Shown in pieces: positions 25,515 through 33,223 of a DNA stretch of 33,223 bases. The notes below the pieces were generated by a model. That model was not told the origin of the DNA and did no database searches. It saw only the letters and a list, made by a program, of their open reading frames with translations. Origin of the DNA: an uncultured Tissierellia bacterium (GTDB lineage Bacteria > Bacillota > Clostridia > Tissierellales > Tissierellaceae); assembly GCA_946402705.1 (NCBI GenBank), contig CAMIXG010000016.1, positions 1-33,223 of the forward strand. The letters are read 5' to 3'. Each line of letters starts with the position of its first letter. Position 1 is the stretch's first letter. The position numbers were made by a program, and so were the translations under genes.

Positions 25515-27224
25515 ATGAAAATGTCACATATGTATATGCCAACGCTAAGAGAAGTGCCAGCAGAGGCGGAAATACCAAGTCATCAATTATTATTAAGAGC
25601 AGGTCTAACTAGAAGATTAGTTAGTGGTATATATTCTTACCTACCTTTAGGTTATAGAGTTCTTAGGAAGGTAGAGGAAGTTATCAGAGAAGAGATGGAT
25701 AATCATGGAGGTCAAGAGTTACTTTTATCAGCAGTTCAACCAAAAGAGATTTGGGAAGCAACTGGCAGATGGGAAGACTTTGGACCAGAGATGTTTAAGT
25801 TTAATGACAGACATAATAGGGAATTTTGTCTAGGACCAACTCATGAAGAGTATTTAACAGCTATGGTAAAGGGAGAAATAAATTCATACAAACAATTACC
25901 ACTTACTCTTTATCAAATCCAAACAAAATATAGGGACGAAAGAAGACCTAGATTTGGTTTTATGAGAGCTAGAGAGTTTACAATGAAAGATGCTTATACT
26001 TTTGATGTGGACAAGGAAGCCATGGCAGTAGCATATGAAAACCAATGGAAGGCATATGATAAAATATTTACGAGACTAGGCCTTGATTTTAAGGTAGTAG
26101 CAGGAGACTCAGGAGCTATGGGTGGAGATAATTCACATGAATTTATGGCGATGTCTGAGTATGGAGAGTCCCTAGTTGCCTATTGTGATAAGTGTGATTT
26201 TGCAGCTACAGATGAAAAGGCAGAAGTAGCTTATTCTATAGAAGATAAGGATACAGAAGAATTAGCGATGGAAGAGGTTCATACTCCAGAAGTATCAACA
26301 ATAGATATGCTTAGTGAATTTTTAAATATGCCAAAGCATAAATTAGGAAAAGCTCTTATGTATGTAATAAAAGGAGAGCCAGTACTTTGTTTTGTTCCAG
26401 GTGATAGAGAAGTTAATGAAATAAAACTTATTAATCACTTAGGTGCTGGAGAACATGAGATAGAAATGGCATCGGAAGAAGTTATAAGAGATTTAATGGG
26501 AGCTGAGCCAGGATTTACAGGACCTATAGGAATTAAAGAAGGGGTTAAGGTATTAATAGATTCAAGACTTACTAAGGTTAAAAATTTAGTGGTAGGAGCT
26601 AATAAAAAAGATTATCATTTAAAAAATGTGAACTTTAAAAGAGATTTTGATGCAGAAATAGTAGAGGATTTATTACTTATCCAAGAAGGAGACAAATGTC
26701 CTAAGTGTGGAGAAGTATTAAAAATGGCAAGAGGAATAGAAGTGGGAAATATATTCCAACTAGGAACAAAGTATTCAGAAGGATTGGATGCAACATTTTT
26801 AGATCAAGATGGCAAAAAACAATATTTTTGGATGGGATCATATGGTATAGGAGTATCCAGAACGGTTGCAGCTATAATAGAACAAAACTATGATGAAAGA
26901 GGAATAATTTGGCCACTACAAGTAGCTCCATATCATGCAATAGTAACCATAGTTAATGTTAAAAAAGAAGACCAAGTTGAAATAGCAGAAAAAATATATA
27001 AAGACTTAAAGGCTGTTGGAGTTGAAGTACTTTTAGATGATAGAAATGAAAGAGCTGGAGTTAAGTTTAATGATAGGGATTTAATTGGTATACCAATTAG
27101 AATAACTGTTGGTAGAGATGCAGAAAATGGAATAGTTGAATATTCTCTAAGAAAAGACGAAGATAAGACAGAAGTTAAGATAGATGATATAAAAGACTTA
27201 GTTTTAAAAGAATTTAATAAATAG
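25515..27224 (+). CDS. proS: Prolyl-tRNA synthetase (bacterial type)
   Basis: Class II synthetase charging tRNA-Pro. Motif 2 region is seen at [16 protein letters not shown]; the substrate motif CLGPTHEEY is intact; a YbaK-like editing insertion (about residues 225-400, with [21 protein letters not shown]) marks the bacterial type and should clear Ala-tRNA-Pro; motif 3 lies in [16 protein letters not shown]; the C-terminal anticodon domain ends VLKEFNK. 569 aa, normal. AAGGAGG precedes ATG at 25515. Expression is set by the upstream T-box and ends at a hairpin. Confidence 0.97.
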   Translation: MKMSHMYMPTLREVPAEAEIPSHQLLLRAGLTRRLVSGIYSYLPLGYRVLRKVEEVIREEMDNHGGQELLLSAVQPKEIWEATGRWEDFGPEMFKFNDRHNREFCLGPTHEEYLTAMVKGEINSYKQLPLTLYQIQTKYRDERRPRFGFMRAREFTMKDAYTFDVDKEAMAVAYENQWKAYDKIFTRLGLDFKVVAGDSGAMGGDNSHEFMAMSEYGESLVAYCDKCDFAATDEKAEVAYSIEDKDTEELAMEEVHTPEVSTIDMLSEFLNMPKHKLGKALMYVIKGEPVLCFVPGDREVNEIKLINHLGAGEHEIEMASEEVIRDLMGAEPGFTGPIGIKEGVKVLIDSRLTKVKNLVVGANKKDYHLKNVNFKRDFDAEIVEDLLLIQEGDKCPKCGEVLKMARGIEVGNIFQLGTKYSEGLDATFLDQDGKKQYFWMGSYGIGVSRTVAAIIEQNYDERGIIWPLQVAPYHAIVTIVNVKKEDQVEIAEKIYKDLKAVGVEVLLDDRNERAGVKFNDRDLIGIPIRITVGRDAENGIVEYSLRKDEDKTEVKIDDIKDLVLKEFNK

Positions 27225-27230
27225 ATAGAC

Positions 27231-27263
27231 AAATAAGGTGAAATAATTTCACCTTATTTTTTT
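27231..27263 (+). terminator. Intrinsic terminator after proS
   Basis: 13-bp perfect stem AAATAAGGTGAAA and TTTCACCTTATTT around TAA, followed by a T-run. Confidence 0.92.
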
Positions 27264-27315
27264 ATGAAAATAGTATATAATATAAAGGATGTAATATTGA
27301 TATTGTCTTGTGCGG

Positions 27316-27344
27316 TTTACAGTGAGAATATCTTAATATATAAT
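27316..27344 (+). promoter_or_regulatory. Promoter of the gltX-cysS-mrnC-thyX-rlmB-yacP operon
   Basis: TTTACA (27316-27321) and TATAAT (27339-27344) with 17 nt between. Start of transcription near 27351 leaves a very short leader, with no T-box. Confidence 0.75.
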
Positions 27345-27373
27345 AGTGGTTAATAAATCAGGAGGTGTCGGCT

Positions 27374-28855
27374 TTGAAAGAAGTTAGATTAAGATTCGCG
27401 CCAAGTCCAACAGGATATTTACACATAGGTGGACTTAGAACAGCGCTATATAATTATTTATTTGCAAAAAACAATGGTGGAAAATTTATTCTTAGAATAG
27501 AAGATACAGATCAAGGTAGATTTGTAGAAGGAGCCTTAGAGAGTCTAATAGAATCTCTAGAATGGGCAGGAATAGAATATGATGAAGGAGTATATATTGA
27601 AAATGGAGAAATAGTACAAAAAGGTGAATATGGACCTTATATACAATCTCAAAGATTAGATATATATAGAAAATATGTAGATGAACTAATTGAAAAAGGT
27701 TATGCATATTATTGTTTCTGTTCTAAAGATAGATTAGATGCTGTTAGAGAAGAACAAAAAATCAAGGGTGTAGTGCCTAAATATGATGGATTATGTAGAA
27801 ATATATCTAAAGAAGAAGCCGAAGAAAGAATAGCAAATGGGGAAGAATATGTAGTTAGATTAAAACTACCAAGAGATTATGATATAACTTTTACAGACCT
27901 AGTAAGAGGAAACATAACTATAAACAGTGATGATTCAGATGATCAAGTATTATTAAAATCAGATGGATATCCAACTTATCATATGGCAGTAGTGGTAGAT
28001 GATCATTTAATGAATATAACTCATGTTGTTAGAGGTGAAGAATGGGTTTCTTCAACACCAAAACATGTGTATTTATATGAAGCATTTGGTTGGGAAAAAC
28101 CAGTTTATGTTCATCTACCAACAGTATTAAATAAAACTAGACAAAAATTAAGTAAAAGACACGGGGATGTATCAGTTGGAGATTTTAAAAACAAGGGATA
28201 CTTACCAGAAGGTTTAGTTAATTATTTAGCACTTGTAGGCTGGAGTCCAGAATCAAATGAAGAAATCTTAAAGATGAATGATTTAATAGAACAATTTACT
28301 TTTGATAGGGTTTCGAAAACTGGTGGTATATTTGACAATCAAAAACTTGATTGGGTAAATGCACACTATATGAGAGAATTACCAATAGAAGAATTAACAG
28401 AGTTATCAATACCATATTTTGAAGAAGCAGGACTTATGGATAGAAATTTTGTAGAGGCAAATACTGAATGGGTACATTTATTATTATCTACTATACAAGA
28501 ATCCTTACACAAACTAAGTGAAATTCCAGAAAAAACAAAATTTGTATTTAGTGATGACTTTAAAATAGAAGATGAAGAAGCACTTGAAGTATTGAAGGGA
28601 GAAGATGTCCTAAAGGTACTAGAGGCAATAGAATCAGAATTAAATAATGTAGATAATTTAGACTTAGAATATGCAAAAGGCTTTATGAAAACTATACAGA
28701 CAGCTACAGGAGTGAAAGGTAAGAATTTATATATGCCTTCAAGAGTAGCTTTAACTGGTGAGATACATGGGCCTGAATTTGTAAATATATTGGTTTTATT
28801 AGGAAAGGAAAAGATACTAAATAGAATTGATGTAGTAAAGAAAAATTATCTATAA
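27374..28855 (+). CDS. gltX: Glutamyl-tRNA synthetase
   Basis: Class I synthetase charging tRNA-Glu (and, in many Firmicutes, tRNA-Gln for later amidation). HIGH-type motif at SPTGYLHIGGLRTAL, KMSKS-type motif at KLSKRHGD, and the cysteine cluster CFCSKDRLDAVREEQ region near residue 113. 493 aa, normal. The start is TTG at 27374, 8 nt after AGGAGG (27360-27365); an upstream GTG overlaps that site and is unlikely. It is the first gene of the run and, unlike ileS and proS, lacks a T-box. Confidence 0.95.
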   Translation: MKEVRLRFAPSPTGYLHIGGLRTALYNYLFAKNNGGKFILRIEDTDQGRFVEGALESLIESLEWAGIEYDEGVYIENGEIVQKGEYGPYIQSQRLDIYRKYVDELIEKGYAYYCFCSKDRLDAVREEQKIKGVVPKYDGLCRNISKEEAEERIANGEEYVVRLKLPRDYDITFTDLVRGNITINSDDSDDQVLLKSDGYPTYHMAVVVDDHLMNITHVVRGEEWVSSTPKHVYLYEAFGWEKPVYVHLPTVLNKTRQKLSKRHGDVSVGDFKNKGYLPEGLVNYLALVGWSPESNEEILKMNDLIEQFTFDRVSKTGGIFDNQKLDWVNAHYMRELPIEELTELSIPYFEEAGLMDRNFVEANTEWVHLLLSTIQESLHKLSEIPEKTKFVFSDDFKIEDEEALEVLKGEDVLKVLEAIESELNNVDNLDLEYAKGFMKTIQTATGVKGKNLYMPSRVALTGEIHGPEFVNILVLLGKEKILNRIDVVKKNYL

Positions 28856-28872
28856 TCTAAGGAGGATAAGGT

Positions 28873-30270
28873 TTGAAATTATATAATACTTTAACTAGAA
28901 AAAAAGAAGATTTTCACCCTATAAAAAAAGGGAAAGTTGGTATTTATGCATGTGGACCTACTGTTTATGATTATATCCATGTTGGAAATGCCAGACCTAT
29001 GATAGTGTTTGACACTCTTAGAAGGTTTATGGAATATGATGGATATGATGTTAATTTTATAGTTAATTTTACAGATATAGATGACAAGATAATTCAAAGA
29101 GCTGTAGAAGAAGGTGTAGATTATTCTGTTATATCAAATAGGTATATAGATGCCTATAAAGAAGATGCTAATTCTTTAAATGTAAAAGAAGAAACTACAA
29201 CTCATCCTAGGGCTACAGAATATATTGATAATATCCTTGATTTTATTCAAGGATTAATAGACAAGGGTGCAGCTTATGAATCAAATGGAGATGTATATTT
29301 TAGAATAGATAAGGCCAAGGATTATGGAAAATTATCTAAAAAAAATATCGAAGACTTGCAGGCAGGGGCTAGAATAGATGTAAATGTTCAAAAGGAAAAT
29401 CCTATGGATTTTGCCCTATGGAAAAAAGCTAAGGTAGATGAACCTTACTGGGAGAGTAATTGGGGCATAGGTAGACCTGGTTGGCATATAGAATGTTCAG
29501 TAATGAGTAAGGAACTTTTGGGAGAAACTATAGATATCCATGCAGGAGGAAGTGACTTACAATTTCCTCACCATGAAAATGAAATAGCACAATCAGAAAC
29601 ACTTTCTGAAAAGCCATTTGCAAACTATTGGATTCATAATGGTATGCTTACAATTGAAGGAAATAAGATGTCTAAATCATTAGGTAACTTTTTTACAGTA
29701 AAAGAAATACTGGCAGAGTTTGATCCAGAAGTCTTAAGATACTTTTTAATATCTTCTCACTACAGAACTCCAATTAATTTTAGTAGGGAGATAATGGAGC
29801 AAATGGCTCATGCTTTAGATAGACTTTATAATGGAAAGAATAATTTAGAATATTTACTAGCTTTAGCAAAAGAAGAAGATTTATCAGCTCAAGATAAAGA
29901 GTATTTAGTGGAACTTTCCAGATTGGAAGAAAAATTTGTAGCTAGCATGAGAGATGATATAAATACAGCAGATGCTATAACAACTTTATTTGACCTAGTA
30001 AAATATACTAATCAAAATTTTGATAAGGCTACTAATAAAGTAGTTATTGAAAATTTCTTAGATAAATATATGGAACTAGCAGGAGTGCTAGGATTACTTT
30101 ATAGAAAAAATGAGATACTAGAAGCTGATATACAAAATTTAATAGATCAGCGTCAAGAAGCTAGGGCAAATAAGGACTATGCTCTATCAGATAAAATAAG
30201 AGATGATTTGTTAGATAACGGCATAATATTAGAAGATACTAAAGATGGAGTAAAGTGGAGAAGAGCTTAA
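28873..30270 (+). CDS. cysS: Cysteinyl-tRNA synthetase
   Basis: Class I synthetase charging tRNA-Cys; also a possible cysteine-persulfide synthase, as known for the family. HIGH-type motif at YDYIHVGNARP, KMSKS at NKMSKSLGNFF, zinc ligands at YACGPT, WHIECSVMS and FPHHENEIAQ. 465 aa, normal. TTG start at 28873 behind AAGGAGG. It lies 17 nt after gltX and 1 nt before mrnC, so it is in the operon. cysE, which usually sits between gltX and cysS in bacilli, is absent. Confidence 0.96.
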   Translation: MKLYNTLTRKKEDFHPIKKGKVGIYACGPTVYDYIHVGNARPMIVFDTLRRFMEYDGYDVNFIVNFTDIDDKIIQRAVEEGVDYSVISNRYIDAYKEDANSLNVKEETTTHPRATEYIDNILDFIQGLIDKGAAYESNGDVYFRIDKAKDYGKLSKKNIEDLQAGARIDVNVQKENPMDFALWKKAKVDEPYWESNWGIGRPGWHIECSVMSKELLGETIDIHAGGSDLQFPHHENEIAQSETLSEKPFANYWIHNGMLTIEGNKMSKSLGNFFTVKEILAEFDPEVLRYFLISSHYRTPINFSREIMEQMAHALDRLYNGKNNLEYLLALAKEEDLSAQDKEYLVELSRLEEKFVASMRDDINTADAITTLFDLVKYTNQNFDKATNKVVIENFLDKYMELAGVLGLLYRKNEILEADIQNLIDQRQEARANKDYALSDKIRDDLLDNGIILEDTKDGVKWRRA

Positions 30271-30271
30271 T

Positions 30272-30988
30272 ATGAATAATATATTTAGAAATATAAATAA
30301 AGCTTTGACTAAAGAGGAGATACTTATGTTATCTCCTCTTCAATTAGCTTATATAGGTGATGGGGTTTACGAAGTATTTATAAGAACCTACTTGATGAAT
30401 CGTGGTAAAAATGTAAATGAGATGAATAAACTGGCTAGAAAGTTAGTAAATGCAAATGCTCAGGCTAATATAGTTGCTAAATTAGAGGATTTTCTTACTG
30501 AGGCAGAAAAAAAGGTAATCAAGAGAGGCAGAAATACAAAAGTAAATACAAGCCCTAAGAATATGGATATTATGGATTATAAATATGCCACAGGATTTGA
30601 AGCTCTTATAGGTAAATTATATCTAGAGGGTCAAGATGACAGGTTGTATGAAATAATGGAAAAAATCCTATATGGAAAATTAAATATGTTAGTAAGTGGG
30701 GCTTTTATAAAAACTGATAAGGTGGATGTAGACTTTATAAAAGACAATTTACCAAAATATTTAGATGAAGAAAATATAAAATTTGAAAATCTTTTAGTCA
30801 GACAAATTGATGAAGATTTAGAATTTGAAGAAATAGAAGTAAGTGTAGAGTTTATTGTGGAGTCAAACTTATATGAAAGAGAAGAAGATGAAATCTATGA
30901 TAAATTCATAAAATATATGGAAGTTCATGGATTAGACTTTGGTGGAGGGGCAGTATTAAAACTAAGGGAGGATAATTATGAAGGTTAA
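30272..30988 (+). CDS. mrnC: Mini-ribonuclease III (MrnC) with YggL-like C-terminal extension
   Basis: Residues 1-137 are an RNase III-type catalytic domain without a dsRNA-binding domain, as in MrnC, which trims 23S rRNA ends in 50S precursors: [12 protein letters not shown] (acidic D30, E34), KRGRNTKV, and [13 protein letters not shown] (E110). Ordinary MrnC proteins are about 130-145 aa; this one is 238. The extra ~100 residues include EVSVEFIVE (189-197), then [21 protein letters not shown] (206-226), which resemble the F-V-F ... D-FI ... L-FGGG pattern of YggL/DUF469 50S-binding proteins. ATG at 30272 has a modest GGAG; an in-frame ATG at 30326 follows GAGGAG but lies in a hairpin. It overlaps thyX by 11 nt. 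Confidence 0.9.
   Translation: MNNIFRNINKALTKEEILMLSPLQLAYIGDGVYEVFIRTYLMNRGKNVNEMNKLARKLVNANAQANIVAKLEDFLTEAEKKVIKRGRNTKVNTSPKNMDIMDYKYATGFEALIGKLYLEGQDDRLYEIMEKILYGKLNMLVSGAFIKTDKVDVDFIKDNLPKYLDEENIKFENLLVRQIDEDLEFEEIEVSVEFIVESNLYEREEDEIYDKFIKYMEVHGLDFGGGAVLKLREDNYEG
30312..30340 (+). repeat. Perfect inverted repeat in the mrnC coding region
   Basis: AAGAGGAGATA (30312-30322) and TATCTCCTCTT (30330-30340) form an 11-bp perfect stem with a 7-nt loop. The 5' arm holds an SD-like GAGGAG and the loop holds an in-frame ATG (30326). Confidence 0.8.
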
Positions 30989-31688
30989 ATTACTTAGATA
31001 TACTCCAGATGGAGAAAAACTTATATCATCAGCAGCTAAATTATGTTACTCAGCTGTTGGAGTAGAGGAAATAGAAGAAGGATTAACTGAAGACAAAATA
31101 GAAAAATTTCTAAATAACCTAATAAACATAGGACATGAAAGTCCAATAGAGCATATAAGCTTTACCTTTGGAGTAGAAGGAGTATCCAGATCCTTAACAC
31201 ATCAACTTGTAAGACATAGAATAGCAAGCTACTCTCAGCAGTCACAAAGATATGTAAAAGAAAAGCAATTTGAGTATGTTATACCAAAGGAAATAGAAAA
31301 CATAGCTCCAGCAAAAGAACTTTTTATTAAACAAATGTTGGAAGATCAAAAAACTTATGACAAACTAGTAGACCTTCTAATGGAGCAGGGCAGGAGTGAA
31401 AAAGAAGCCATAGAAGACGCTAGGTATGTCCTTCCTAATGCAGCTGAAACAAAGGTAGTACTTACTATGAATGCTAGGAGTTTAATGCATTTTTTCAGAC
31501 TTAGGACTTGTGAAAGAGCCCAAACTGAAATAAGGCTTTTAGCTACTGAGATGTTAAGACTAGTAAAGGAAGTTTATCCAATTATATTTAAAAATGCAGG
31601 ACCTGGATGCGTAGTAGGACCTTGTCCCGAAGGTAAAATGAGTTGTGGTAAGGCAGATGAAACAAGAGAAAAGTTTAAGAATTTATAA
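30978..31688 (+). CDS. thyX: Flavin-dependent thymidylate synthase ThyX
   Basis: Makes dTMP from dUMP using FAD, NADPH and methylene-THF. The ThyX signature RHRxxSxxxxSxR is at residues 79-91 ([13 protein letters not shown]); [16 protein letters not shown] and [22 protein letters not shown] are other family segments. A Cys-rich C-terminal tail ([17 protein letters not shown]) is typical of clostridial members. 236 aa, normal. GGGAGG precedes ATG at 30978 and the gene overlaps the end of mrnC by 11 nt, so translation is coupled. Confidence 0.96.
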   Translation: MKVKLLRYTPDGEKLISSAAKLCYSAVGVEEIEEGLTEDKIEKFLNNLINIGHESPIEHISFTFGVEGVSRSLTHQLVRHRIASYSQQSQRYVKEKQFEYVIPKEIENIAPAKELFIKQMLEDQKTYDKLVDLLMEQGRSEKEAIEDARYVLPNAAETKVVLTMNARSLMHFFRLRTCERAQTEIRLLATEMLRLVKEVYPIIFKNAGPGCVVGPCPEGKMSCGKADETREKFKNL

Positions 31689-31700
31689 AGGAAGTGAACC

Positions 31701-32435
31701 ATGGACATACAATATATAGTTGGAAGAAACCCTGTAATTGAGGTTTTGAAAAACAAGGAAGATGTAGAGAAAATTTTAGTGTTAAGAGGTGACCTAAAAG
31801 GTTCTATTAATAAAATCATAGGTATAGCAAAAGACAAGGGTATAAAAATCCAAGAAGTAAACCAAAAAACTTTAGATGAAATCTCTGAAGGTGAATCTCA
31901 CCAAGGAGTTGCTGCAGTTATAAGCCCCTTTAAATATTCTTCAGTTGAAGATATATTAGCTTATGCAAAAGAGAGAGAAGAAGCTCCCTTTATAATCATC
32001 TTGGATGAAATAGAAGATCCACATAATCTTGGAGCCATAACTAGAAGTGCAGAATGTGCTGGAGCCCATGGGATTATAATTCCAGAAAGAAGATCAGCAT
32101 CGGTAAATCAAACAGTTTATAGTTCATCAGCAGGTGCTATTGAATATATGAAGATAGCTAAGGTTACTAATATAACTCAGACTATTAAAAAACTAAAAGA
32201 TGAAGGAATTTGGGTTTATGGTGCGGATATGGATGGAGAAACATACTATAAATCTAATTTGACTGGAAGTGTTGCCCTAGTTATAGGAAATGAAGGTAAG
32301 GGAATATCCAAGCTAGTTAGAGAAAACTGTGATGTAATCTTAAGTATACCTATGAAGGGGAAAATATCTTCTTTGAACGCCTCAAATGCAGCATCTATAT
32401 TGATGTATGAGGTACTTAAGCAAAACAATGGCTAA
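31701..32435 (+). CDS. rlmB: RlmB-type 23S rRNA 2'-O-methyltransferase (SpoU/TrmH family)
   Basis: SAM-dependent enzyme of the SPOUT class, expected to methylate G2251 in the peptidyl-transferase P loop of 23S rRNA. SPOUT motifs 1-3 are visible: DPHNLGAITRSAECAGA, ALVIGNEGKGISKLV, and SIPMKGKISSLNASNAASI. The N-terminal SpoU substrate-binding domain (VGRNPVIEVLKN...) comes first. 244 aa, normal. AGGAAGTGA precedes ATG at 31701, 12 nt after thyX. Its 3' end overlaps the yacP start by 8 nt. Confidence 0.95.
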   Translation: MDIQYIVGRNPVIEVLKNKEDVEKILVLRGDLKGSINKIIGIAKDKGIKIQEVNQKTLDEISEGESHQGVAAVISPFKYSSVEDILAYAKEREEAPFIIILDEIEDPHNLGAITRSAECAGAHGIIIPERRSASVNQTVYSSSAGAIEYMKIAKVTNITQTIKKLKDEGIWVYGADMDGETYYKSNLTGSVALVIGNEGKGISKLVRENCDVILSIPMKGKISSLNASNAASILMYEVLKQNNG

Positions 32436-32961
32436 AAAAATTCTAGATGAGTATTTATTTGTCGATGGTTATAATATTATAAATTCTTGGAGTATGTTTG
32501 CAGGAAATAGGCATGAAAAGTTAGAAGAGTGCAGAAATGAATTAATAAATATAATGGTTGAATATGCTAGTTATAAAGAAATAAAAGTCATAGTAGTATT
32601 TGATGCCCATTTGGTAAAGGGAAATAGTGGTACTAAGGACAATGTTAACGGAGTTAAAATAGTATATACACAAGAATATGAAACAGCAGATCATTATATA
32701 GAAAGAACCATATCCAAATTGGATAAAAGATATAGAATGAGAGTTGCCACATCAGACCGATTAGAACAGGAAATAATCCTGAGTCGGGGTGGAACTAGGA
32801 TGTCTGCTAGAGAATTAGAGGATGAGGTTTTTTCTGGTAAAAAAATAATTAGAAAAAACCAAAGAACTATAAATCAGCAGAATAACTATCATTTTGGGAA
32901 AATGGATGAAAAAAATCTAGAGAAACTAAAAAAACTTTTGGGAGACAAAGGTGTTGACTAA
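32428..32961 (+). CDS. yacP: YacP/Rae1 NYN-domain ribosome-associated endonuclease
   Basis: PIN-like NYN endonuclease family; the B. subtilis member (Rae1) cuts mRNA in the ribosomal A site. Acidic and family motifs: FVDGYNIINSW at the start, VIVVFDAHLVKG, YETADHYIE, VATSDRLEQEIIL and SARELEDEV. The C-terminal region is basic (RKNQRTINQQN). I choose ATG at 32428 (MAKKILDEYLFVDG), which matches family length; an upstream ATG at 32407 is 7 codons longer and less likely. It overlaps rlmB by 8 nt. The tuf promoter -35 box overlaps its stop. sigH, normally next, is absent. Confidence 0.92.
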   Translation: MAKKILDEYLFVDGYNIINSWSMFAGNRHEKLEECRNELINIMVEYASYKEIKVIVVFDAHLVKGNSGTKDNVNGVKIVYTQEYETADHYIERTISKLDKRYRMRVATSDRLEQEIILSRGGTRMSARELEDEVFSGKKIIRKNQRTINQQNNYHFGKMDEKNLEKLKKLLGDKGVD

Positions 32962-32982
32962 AATAAAACACTTAACTATAAT
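32954..32982 (+). promoter_or_regulatory. Strong sigma-A promoter for tuf
   Basis: TTGACT (32954-32959) and TATAAT (32977-32982) with 17 nt between, the -35 overlapping the last codons and stop of yacP. Predicted transcription start near 32989, giving a leader of about 195 nt before tuf. Confidence 0.88.
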
Positions 32983-33030
32983 AGAGGGTAATATTATAAT
33001 TGTTTATAATGTTTATTTGCGTGTCAATAT

Positions 33031-33142
33031 GTAAATATGGGCATGACCCTCGTAGCTCAAAAGGTGAGCATTTGCATGGAGCAAACCTACAAAGGCTTGC
33101 AAATGGGAAGTGCACAGAAAAGAAACACCAGGGTATGTTTAC
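33031..33142 (+). ncRNA. Candidate structured RNA in the tuf leader
   Basis: A base-paired RNA domain, not a class I recognise, in the leader of tuf. P1: GTAAATAT (33031-33038) with ATGTTTAC (33135-33142), 8 pairs with one G-T. P2: ACCCT (33046-33050) with AGGGT (33130-33134), continuous on the 3' side, with a 7-nt bulge GGGCATG on the 5' side. P3: GCTCA (33055-33059) with TGAGC (33065-33069), loop AAAGG. P4: ATTTGCA (33070-33076) with TGCAAAT (33098-33104), enclosing 21 nt. The GC content is well above the surrounding DNA. Its position suggests a regulatory leader for EF-Tu; function is inferred. A 39-codon frame crosses it without a ribosome binding site. Confidence 0.55.
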
Positions 33143-33185
33143 TTAAAAGTGATTAAGATTTAATTAATTTTTAGGAGGAATTATA

Positions 33186-33223
33186 ATGGGAAAAGAAGTA
33201 TTTGAAAGAAAAAAACCGCATGT
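33186..33223 (+). CDS. tuf: Elongation factor Tu, 5' fragment (cut by the window edge)
   Basis: Only the first 12 codons are present: MGKEVFERKKPHV matches the EF-Tu N-terminus (usual form M-A-K-x-x-F-E-R-T-K-P-H-V). AGGAGG (33173-33178) precedes ATG. EF-Tu delivers aminoacyl-tRNA to the ribosome. It is expressed from its own promoter and carries the structured leader described above. Confidence 0.9.
   Translation, partial: MGKEVFERKKPH

Noticed and set aside
25412..25612. A 66-codon frame within the proS T-box region
   Set aside because: It overlaps the T-box terminator and the real proS start, with no ribosome binding site or recognisable protein features.
33037..33120. A tRNA gene upstream of tuf
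   Set aside because: A D-arm-like segment is present, but there is no T-arm (no GTTCGA-type loop), no acceptor stem, and no U33 in the putative anticodon loop.

Overview
The window is AT-rich chromosomal DNA from a low-GC, Gram-positive (Firmicutes-type) anaerobe. The gene content and order (T-box-controlled ileS and proS, the mcsA-mcsB-clpC-radA block, carD, PIN/TRAM, ispD-ispF, mrnC-thyX-rlmB-yacP-tuf) resemble Clostridia/Tissierellia such as Peptoniphilaceae. That placement is an inference from gene order and family type, not from a search. No mobile element, CRISPR array, rRNA gene or canonical tRNA gene was seen.

Layout. 1-3400: the 3' part of a SAM-dependent methyltransferase running in from the left edge, a shared terminator, then a minus-strand group (a 49-residue two-helix membrane protein, an M20 dipeptidase and a NimA-like flavin protein). 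3460-8610: a strong promoter, an isoleucine T-box, ileS and an Na+/alanine symporter. 8610-12875: an operon of a MalY/PatB C-S lyase, two tandem YcxB-like membrane proteins, a sirtuin and an AI-2E-family permease. 13000-20645: an EF-G-like GTPase, then the protein-quality block mcsA-mcsB-clpC and radA. 20680-22450: carD and a membrane PIN/TRAM protein. 22475-23906: an ECF sigma factor with its membrane anti-sigma partner on the minus strand. 23995-33223: ispD-ispF, a proline T-box with proS, gltX-cysS-mrnC-thyX-rlmB-yacP, and the start of tuf behind its own consensus promoter and a long leader.

Most genes serve translation: four aminoacyl-tRNA synthetases, 23S rRNA processing (MrnC) and methylation (RlmB), an mRNA-decay endonuclease (YacP/Rae1), EF-Tu and an EF-G-like factor. 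They sit beside arginine-phosphorylation/Clp proteolysis and isoprenoid precursor synthesis. Compared with the familiar Firmicutes order, ctsR is missing before mcsA, disA is missing between radA and carD, and sigH is missing between yacP and tuf.

The most novel-looking items are a compact, well-folding RNA in the tuf leader (about 33031-33142) that matches no class I recognise, and an MrnC with a C-terminal extension whose motif resembles the YggL 50S-binding family. The mrnC gene also carries a perfect 11-bp inverted repeat early in its coding region. The rest is mainly ordinary housekeeping DNA.
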